From: Pseudomonadota bacterium
Lineage (GTDB): Bacteria > Desulfobacterota > Syntrophia > Syntrophales > JADFWA01
Direction: 5' to 3'
Length of the DNA stretch: 5,386 bases
Assembly: GCA_030596145.1 (NCBI GenBank)
Contig: JAUVKS010000144.1
Span: 1-5,386 of the forward strand
Shown here in pieces: positions 1-3,995 of the stretch. The notes beneath the pieces are model-generated. The model made no database searches. It saw only the letters and a program-made list of their open reading frames with translations, and was not told the DNA's origin. Every line of letters starts with the position of its first letter. Position 1 is the first letter of the stretch. A program made the position numbers and the translations under genes.

Positions 1-88
1 ACTGCCCATTCTTGCGATGTTTTCTTAAGTGTGCTAAGAAAAGTACTTCTAATTGGCGGGTTTCCCCCACATCCTGTAAAGGTAATTC
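1..88. other. Leader upstream of moaA, possibly the tail of an upstream gene
   Basis: Two plus-strand frames are open from the left edge. One, read from position 3, stops at TGA 90-92 and would overlap the moaA ATG as ATGA, the same coupling seen at 2096-2099. The other, read from position 1, runs to TAG at 106-108. Neither short peptide is recognisable, so no gene is called. An 8-bp AT-rich inverted repeat (TTTTCTTA 20-27, TAAGAAAA 35-42, 7-base loop) lacks a T-tract and is not a convincing terminator. The moaA ribosome binding site AAAGGT lies at 78-83. No good promoter or molybdenum-cofactor riboswitch core was recognised, although the leader is cut by the window edge. Confidence 0.3.
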
Positions 89-1081
89 ATGATAGACAAA
101 TACAATAGAAAAGTTAATTACTTAAGAATATCGATTACCGACAGATGCAACCTTCGCTGTGTGTACTGCATGCCCAAGGAGGGGCTGTCGGTGATAGGAC
201 ATGATGATATTCTCAGATATGAGGAAATATTAAGGGTGGTCAAAGTTGCTGTGAAGGTTGGAATTGTCAAGGTAAGGGTAACCGGCGGGGAACCACTGGT
301 AAGGAGGGGAATTGTCGATTTTCTTGCCTCCCTCAAAACAATGGATGACCTGAAGGATATCAGTCTGACAACGAACGGTATATTGCTTGAGGCCTTTGCG
401 GAAAGGCTGTTCAACACGGGTATAAGGCGAATAAATATCAGCCTCGACTCACTGAACCCCGAAAAATACGCGAGTATTACCAGAGGCGGAAATCTGGAAG
501 CGGTTCTCAGGGGTATTGAAACGGCACATAATGTAGGGTTTTCACCCATTAAGATCAATGCTGTAGTGATAAAAGGAACCAACGATGACGAGATCTTGGA
601 TTTTGCAAAACTGACATTAGAGAAGCCATACCAGATAAGATTCATTGAATTGATGCCCATAGGTGAGGCAGGTGTTGATAATAATGATAAGTTTGTATCC
701 AACAATTCCGTGATGGAAAGAATAAACAGGTCTTATACACTATATCCAGTAACTGAAAACAGAAATTTAACGGACGGTCCTGCCCGCACATACAGGATAA
801 AGGGTGCAAAAGGAAAGCTCGGTTTTATAAGTCCTATGAGTCACCATTTCTGCAAGTCATGCAACAGGCTTCGTCTTACCGCGGATGGTCATCTTCGGGC
901 ATGCCTGCTTTCGGATGAAGAGTTTGATCTGAAGGGTCCGCTGCGCGCCGGGTGCAGCGATTCAGAACTGGAGGATTTAATAAAGATGGTTATTGCCAAG
1001 AAACCGAGCGGACACAATATTTCGTGTGATGAAGTACATATCAAAAAATGCGTGAGGGACATGCACTCAATAGGGGGCTGA
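89..1081 (+). CDS. moaA: GTP 3',8-cyclase MoaA (molybdenum cofactor biosynthesis)
   Basis: This is a radical SAM enzyme that converts GTP to 3',8-cyclo-7,8-dihydro-GTP, the first step of molybdopterin synthesis; MoaC then makes cPMP. It acts in the cytoplasm. The N-terminal SAM cluster motif C20-x3-C24-x2-C27 sits in TDRCNLRCVYCMP, and the SAM-binding GGEPL is at 66-70. The second, GTP-binding cluster motif C255-x2-C258-x13-C272 is present, with the conserved NRLRLT after C258. The protein ends in the family's C-terminal Gly-Gly (329-330). At 330 residues it is the usual full length. The start is supported by AAAGGT five bases upstream of ATG 89 and by alignment of the N terminus. No other moa, moe or mob gene is in the window, but a molybdopterin enzyme lies about 3 kb downstream on the same strand. 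All catalytic motifs are intact. Confidence 0.97.
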   Translation: MIDKYNRKVNYLRISITDRCNLRCVYCMPKEGLSVIGHDDILRYEEILRVVKVAVKVGIVKVRVTGGEPLVRRGIVDFLASLKTMDDLKDISLTTNGILLEAFAERLFNTGIRRINISLDSLNPEKYASITRGGNLEAVLRGIETAHNVGFSPIKINAVVIKGTNDDEILDFAKLTLEKPYQIRFIELMPIGEAGVDNNDKFVSNNSVMERINRSYTLYPVTENRNLTDGPARTYRIKGAKGKLGFISPMSHHFCKSCNRLRLTADGHLRACLLSDEEFDLKGPLRAGCSDSELEDLIKMVIAKKPSGHNISCDEVHIKKCVRDMHSIGG

Positions 1082-1141
1082 GGGTAAAATTTAAAGAGGT
1101 TTCTACAAAACATGGGGATAAGGTTCTGAGAGCGAATCAAG

Positions 1142-1255
1142 ATTTTTTCGGTAACAAGTCAAATCGCAGCGAAACGGCCGCAAATCCAACTGCTTGAGCT
1201 CGAAGAGTGAGTTTTGGATTTGTAGTGGAGCGAGATTTAGAATTGTCGAAAAAAT
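1142..1255. repeat. Large nested imperfect palindrome (MITE-like or structured RNA)
   Basis: Three nested complementary pairs share nearly the same centre. ATTTTTTCG (1142-1150) pairs with CGAAAAAAT (1247-1255). AAAT plus CGC (1161-1167) pairs with GCG and ATTT (1230-1238) around a two-base bulge. CAAATCCAA (1181-1189) pairs with TTGGATTTG (1214-1222). The self-complementary GAGCTC (1196-1201) lies in the middle. The two halves look like diverged inverted copies of one sequence of about 57 bases. This could be a small non-autonomous mobile or REP/MITE-type repeat, or a long hairpin at the 3' end of the moaA transcript. No target-site duplication is obvious. Confidence 0.6.
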
Positions 1256-1316
1256 ATTTTGAGCATCGAAGAACCTTATACATATGTCTTACGAAAATCC
1301 TGTGGTGTAATTGTGT

Positions 1317-1323
1317 AAAGGTG
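1317..1323 (+). promoter_or_regulatory. Ribosome binding site AAAGGTG that fixes the methyltransferase start
   Basis: AAAGGTG lies five bases upstream of ATG 1329. A longer reading from TTG 1311 would place this site inside the coding region and has no Shine-Dalgarno sequence of its own. The ATG is therefore preferred. Confidence 0.6.
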
Positions 1324-1328
1324 CTCTG

Positions 1329-2099
1329 ATGATTTTCGATGAAAAAACAGCTAAATCCTATGATGATTGGTTTCAGACACCTATCGGACATTATATAGAC
1401 AGGAGGGAAAAAGAACTCATCTTCGATCTCGTGGCGCCAAAGGAAGGTGAGAGGCTCCTTGATGTGGGCTGTGGAACGGGCGGTCATCTTCTTTTTTTCA
1501 GAAGGAAAGGGTGTAATGTAACGGGCATCGAACCATCTTCCCATATGATAGACATAGCCAGGAAAAAGCTGGGACAGAGAGCAGAATTTCACATGGGAAA
1601 AGCGGAAGATCTCCCTTTCTCCGATAATGAATTTGATATCGTTACTATGATTACCTCCCTTGAATTTACGGGTGATCCACAAAAAGCGATAGATGAAGCA
1701 ATCAGGGTATGCAAGGGCAGGGTTTTCATCGCGGTTCTGAATAAATATTCCTTAATCGCTGCGCAGCGGAGGGTAAAAGGAATTTTCAGACAATCCATCT
1801 TCAACAATGCCCGCTTCTTTGGTATAGGAGAGCTCACCGGAATGGTCAGAGCTACACTTAAGGGTGTAAATATCAGGTGGGGAAGTGTTATCTTTCTCCC
1901 CTACGGCTGGTACTCATTCGCAACCGGTCTTGAGGAAATTATTCCTGCCATTAAGAATCCCTTCGGTGCCTTTATCGGCTTGTCATTCCCTGTTGCCTTC
2001 ACACACAGGACTATCCAGGATATCGTCAAAGATCACATTAATATCGGAGCAAAAGACAAGCATGAGGTTCAAGAAGCCATCAGGGAGATGAAAAAATGA
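1329..2099 (+). CDS. Class I SAM-dependent methyltransferase (Methyltransf_11 type)
   Basis: This is a 256-residue cytoplasmic methyltransferase with a Rossmann-like fold and unknown substrate. SAM-binding motif I is LLDVGCGTG at 43-51, and the acidic residue that would bind the ribose is E68 in GIEPS. The adenine-contact motif KAEDLPF is at 91-97, followed by FDIVTM at 102-107 as strand 4. The C-terminal half (about 120-256) is a less conserved substrate-recognition part containing aromatic and hydrophobic stretches, but no clear membrane segment. ATG 1329 is chosen over TTG 1311 because of its ribosome binding site. Its TGA overlaps the next gene's ATG (ATGA at 2096-2099), so it is probably made together with the AmrS-type radical SAM enzyme. 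The family fold is sure; any link of substrate to AmrS is inference. Confidence 0.88.
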   Translation: MIFDEKTAKSYDDWFQTPIGHYIDRREKELIFDLVAPKEGERLLDVGCGTGGHLLFFRRKGCNVTGIEPSSHMIDIARKKLGQRAEFHMGKAEDLPFSDNEFDIVTMITSLEFTGDPQKAIDEAIRVCKGRVFIAVLNKYSLIAAQRRVKGIFRQSIFNNARFFGIGELTGMVRATLKGVNIRWGSVIFLPYGWYSFATGLEEIIPAIKNPFGAFIGLSFPVAFTHRTIQDIVKDHINIGAKDKHEVQEAIREMKK

Positions 2100-3106
2100 T
2101 AAGGGAAGCGATGCTCTATGAAAAGCTGGATGGCGACAATGTAAGATGTCACCTCTGCGGACACAGGTGTAAGATCGCCTCGGCAAAAAGGGGGATATGC
2201 GGTGTGCGCGAAAACAGAGATGGAATTCTTTACACACTGGTCTACGGGATGGTTATAGCGGAAAATGTTGATCCCATTGAGAAGAAACCTCTCTTCCACG
2301 TCTGTCCCGGATCGCGATCCTTTTCCATAGCCACCGTTGGGTGCAATTTTTCCTGCACCTTCTGCCAGAATAACGATATTTCCCAGATGCCTCGGGAAAC
2401 CGGGAAAGTAATGGGTCGAAAGACCACACCTGAGGAGATTGTTGAAAAAGCAGTCACAACAAAGTCTAAAACCATTGCCTATACATATACGGAGCCGACC
2501 ATATTTTTCGAGTTTGCCTACGATACCGGAAGGATTGCACATGAGAAGGAAATCAAGAATGTCTTCGTCACCAATGGTTTTATGACTGAAGAGGCTATTC
2601 TGAAAATTTCACCCTACCTCGACGCGGCCAATGTGGATCTGAAATCCTTCAGCGATGATTTTTACAAAAAGAGGTGCGGGGGGAGGCTTCAGCCTGTTCT
2701 GGACAGCCTTAAAAAGATGAAGGAACTCGGTATTTGGGTAGAGGTGACCACCCTTATTATACCTACTTTAAACGATAGTGATGAAGAGCTGAGGCAAATT
2801 GCCGAATTTATTCTCTCACTGGGAGCGGAAACCCCCTGGCATATCAGCCGCTTCCACCCCCAGTACAAAATGGTTGATCTACCGCCGACACCTGTAGAAA
2901 CGATACACAGGGTAGCAGAAATCGGCAAAGAAGTGGGGCTCAGGTATGTTTACAGCGGCAATGTCCCGGGAGATGTTGGTGAAAATACCCTCTGCTACAA
3001 CTGTGGAAATCTCCTCATTGACAGGTATGGATTCTCTATAAAGAGGATTAACCTGCAGGAATCACGCTGTCCCAAATGCGATACCCCACTGGATGGAATA
3101 GTATAG
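2096..3106 (+). CDS. amrS: AmmeMemoRadiSam-system radical SAM enzyme (AmrS)
   Basis: This is a 336-residue radical SAM protein of the type often misannotated as a pyruvate formate-lyase activating enzyme. In many genomes the family is linked to Memo-like (AmrB) and AMMECR1-like (AmrA) proteins; I know of no firmly established substrate. The N-terminal Cys cluster C18-x2-C21-x3-C25-x9-C35 lies in RCHLCGHRC through GICGVREN. The radical SAM cluster is C83-x3-C87-x2-C90 (GCNFSCTFCQN). The C-terminal zinc-finger-like pairs are C300-x2-C303 and C325-x2-C328. N-terminal plus C-terminal Cys groups around a radical SAM core are typical of AmrS rather than PflA. The start has a GGGAG Shine-Dalgarno within the preceding gene's end; M6 (2111) is an alternative. 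Neither Memo nor AMMECR1 homologues occur in the window; instead it is coupled to a methyltransferase. Confidence 0.9.
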   Translation: MIREAMLYEKLDGDNVRCHLCGHRCKIASAKRGICGVRENRDGILYTLVYGMVIAENVDPIEKKPLFHVCPGSRSFSIATVGCNFSCTFCQNNDISQMPRETGKVMGRKTTPEEIVEKAVTTKSKTIAYTYTEPTIFFEFAYDTGRIAHEKEIKNVFVTNGFMTEEAILKISPYLDAANVDLKSFSDDFYKKRCGGRLQPVLDSLKKMKELGIWVEVTTLIIPTLNDSDEELRQIAEFILSLGAETPWHISRFHPQYKMVDLPPTPVETIHRVAEIGKEVGLRYVYSGNVPGDVGENTLCYNCGNLLIDRYGFSIKRINLQESRCPKCDTPLDGIV

Positions 3107-3107
3107 A

Positions 3108-3142
3108 GAATGAAGAGTTAAGAGTTAAGAGTTAAGAATGAA
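3108..3142 (+). repeat. Left heptad repeat array of the four-helix-bundle element
   Basis: There are five consecutive 7-bp units: GAATGAA, then GAGTTAA three times (3115-3135), then GAATGAA. The array starts one base after the amrS stop codon. The last unit contains the ATG (3138-3140) of the four-helix-bundle gene. The central 21 bases match the inverted complement of 3462-3482 at 20 of 21 positions, the one difference giving a G-U pair in RNA. Confidence 0.85.
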
Positions 3143-3458
3143 AAGTGAAAAAACAAATATTGTCGAACGTAGTTTTAAATATTCTCTCCGGATCATTAAG
3201 TTTTATCGTGAATTAGAAAAAGATAGCATAGGAGCCAATGTACATGAAGCACAAGGAGCACAAAGCAAAGCCGATTTTATCGCAAAAATGTTCATTGCTC
3301 ACAAAGAAGCGTATGAATCTGCGTATTGGATCCGTCTCGTTAAGGAAGCAAATTTAATTTCTGCTGATCGACTGAATGATTTATCTGATGAAACAAAGCA
3401 AATAATAAAAATATTATCTTCCATTCTGCTGACTTCAAAACAAGGAATAAAAAAGTAA
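3138..3458 (+). CDS. Four-helix-bundle protein, 23S rRNA intervening-sequence (S23) family, shortened
   Basis: This 106-residue protein belongs to the small helical family encoded in 23S rRNA intervening sequences of some bacteria and related to the Avd protein of diversity-generating retroelements. Its molecular role is poorly known. The diagnostic segment is SIGANVHEAQGAQSKADF at 30-47, followed by the KEAYESAYWIRLVKEA helix at 56-71. Helix 1 is ERSFKYSLRIIKFYREL (10-26). Compared with my recollection of the family, about 15 residues ending in Q-L-L-R-S-G-T are missing between D29 and S30, so the protein may be a deletion derivative. The gene is visibly more AT-rich than its neighbours. It starts and ends inside the flanking inverted heptad arrays and has no strong ribosome binding site. 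No 23S rRNA sequence or reverse transcriptase lies nearby. Confidence 0.85.
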   Translation: MKSEKTNIVERSFKYSLRIIKFYRELEKDSIGANVHEAQGAQSKADFIAKMFIAHKEAYESAYWIRLVKEANLISADRLNDLSDETKQIIKILSSILLTSKQGIKK

Positions 3459-3489
3459 CCCTTAACTCTTAATTCTTAACTCTTAACTG
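3455..3489 (-). repeat. Right heptad repeat array, inverted relative to the left one
   Basis: There are five 7-bp units on the plus strand: GTAACCC, TTAACTC, TTAATTC, TTAACTC, TTAACTG. These are the reverse complement of the left array's motif. The first unit carries the TAA stop (3456-3458) of the four-helix-bundle gene. The last carries the stop (TTA at 3483-3485 on the plus strand) of the minus-strand DUF2007 gene. With the left array it can form a 21-bp stem enclosing the whole gene. Confidence 0.85.
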
Positions 3490-3740
3490 TTTTTCTCTTC
3501 CCAGTCGATATCCTCATCTTCATAGGATATGGAAAGGATCATCCGAGCCTTCTCCAGATAGCCCGCGGGGACCATTATCTTCACTTCACCTATGCCATCG
3601 ATGTTCACGGCATAAATTGTTCCTGCCGCTTCATACTTCAGTCTGGTCGGGATTCCCTCCGTTTGTAGCCTCCCCACTATGATATTCGCATTTGTCATCC
3701 CCGATGCTATATGGACGACTTCCCACTTTTCTTCTTTCAT
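3483..3740 (-). CDS. DUF2007-type small protein (putative signal-transducing protein)
   Basis: This is an 85-residue soluble protein resembling the DUF2007 (PF09413) family, a small alpha/beta ferredoxin-like fold described as a putative signal transducer. The typical order is present: a short first strand WEVVHIAS (6-13), a helix TNANIIVGRLQTEGIP (16-31), a strand ending in IGEVKIMVP, a helix YLEKARMIL, and an acidic tail. The start is uncertain. ATG at 3738-3740 fits the domain edge and has a weak GGTGG. An in-frame ATG at 3762-3764 adds MLGGYGGF and has a better AGAGG five bases upstream. A longer reading from 3824 has no ribosome binding site. The final residues N-S-stop overlap the right heptad array, so the original C terminus may have been altered by the neighbouring element. 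It is convergent with amrS and divergent from the molybdoenzyme gene. Function is unknown. Confidence 0.75.
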   Translation of the reverse strand: MKEEKWEVVHIASGMTNANIIVGRLQTEGIPTRLKYEAAGTIYAVNIDGIGEVKIMVPAGYLEKARMILSISYEDEDIDWEEKNS

Positions 3741-3793
3741 AAAACCACCGTACCCACCTAACATCCTCCCCTCTACCCAATATCTTCTCACAA

Positions 3794-3799
3794 ATTTTA
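3794..3799 (-). promoter_or_regulatory. Possible -10 box for the DUF2007 gene
   Basis: On the minus strand TAAAAT matches the sigma70 -10 consensus at five of six positions and lies about 30 bases upstream of ATG 3764. No good -35 hexamer stands at the right distance, so this is a weak call. Confidence 0.25.
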
Positions 3800-3843
3800 C
3801 AGGAAATATCAAGGAGAAAGACATACGAATAAGTATGGATAGC

Positions 3844-3870
3844 AGAGGGAAGTGTTTTTGAATTCCCTCT
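3844..3870 (+). terminator. Terminator-like hairpin between the divergent genes
   Basis: AGAGGGAA (3844-3851) pairs perfectly with TTCCCTCT (3863-3870) around an 11-base loop, followed on the plus strand by TTAACAATTT, a weak T-rich tail. A plus-strand terminator here has no plus-strand gene directly upstream. It could stop antisense transcription through the DUF2007 gene or be an operator-like site. The pairing is certain; the function is not. Confidence 0.4.
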
Positions 3871-3931
3871 TTAACAATTTATGTCAGTCTTGAAGGCCCT
3901 GAATCGTAACTTAAATGTGGCGGTTTTTTTC

Positions 3932-3961
3932 TTGACAATGGAGGTCACCTTATTTGATACT
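3932..3961 (+). promoter_or_regulatory. Sigma70-type promoter for the molybdopterin oxidoreductase gene
   Basis: A perfect -35 TTGACA (3932-3937) is followed after 18 bases by GATACT (3956-3961), a four-of-six -10 match. Transcription would begin near 3968, giving a leader of about 28 bases before ATG 3996. A short inverted AGGT-C-ACCT lies in the spacer (3942-3950), and a perfect TTCGCGAA palindrome (3969-3976) lies at the predicted start site. Either could be a regulator site, though both are short enough to occur by chance. Confidence 0.65.
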
Positions 3962-3980
3962 GTGAAAATTCGCGAAAGAA

Positions 3981-3985
3981 GGAGG
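3981..3985 (+). promoter_or_regulatory. Ribosome binding site of the molybdopterin oxidoreductase gene
   Basis: GGAGG, within AAGGAGG, lies ten bases before ATG 3996. It is the strongest Shine-Dalgarno sequence in the window and settles the start of the truncated gene. Confidence 0.8.
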
Positions 3986-3995
3986 AAAGTTTTAA

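Larger units (their letters stand above)
1082..1328. other. Intergenic region between moaA and the methyltransferase gene
   Basis: No coding sequence is supported here. Its middle is taken up by the large imperfect palindrome described at 1142-1255. The remainder holds the last bases before the methyltransferase start. A TGGTGTAAT extended -10-like match at 1303-1311 would start transcription inside the ribosome binding site, so it is not a believable promoter for the next gene. No clear canonical promoter was found. Confidence 0.6.

Noticed and set aside
118..705. Long minus-strand open frame (195 codons) opposite moaA
   Set aside because: It lies wholly inside a gene with all MoaA motifs; the translation has no recognisable domain and is a shadow.
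1311..1328. TTG start for the methyltransferase, six codons longer
   Set aside because: There is no ribosome binding site in front of it, whereas ATG 1329 has AAAGGTG at a proper distance.
1137..1682. Minus-strand open frame of 181 codons covering the palindrome and the start of the methyltransferase gene
   Set aside because: It overlaps the SAM-binding motif region of a well-supported gene and reads through the palindrome; the product is unlike any family I know.
2069..2542. Minus-strand open frame of 157 codons opposite amrS
   Set aside because: It is antisense to the conserved Cys motifs of AmrS, and its own sequence shows no domain.
3108..3489. CRISPR array or diversity-generating retroelement around the four-helix-bundle gene
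   Set aside because: The repeats are contiguous heptads without spacers, and there is no reverse transcriptase, template repeat or Cas gene in the window.
3741..3824. Longest N-terminal extension of the DUF2007 gene, to ATG 3824
   Set aside because: No Shine-Dalgarno sequence precedes it and the extra residues do not belong to the domain. Only the shorter extension to 3764 remains possible.
3918..3935. Sigma54-like promoter (TGGC followed by TTGA)
   Set aside because: The two elements are three bases too far apart for the fixed -24/-12 spacing, and the second lacks the needed GC.
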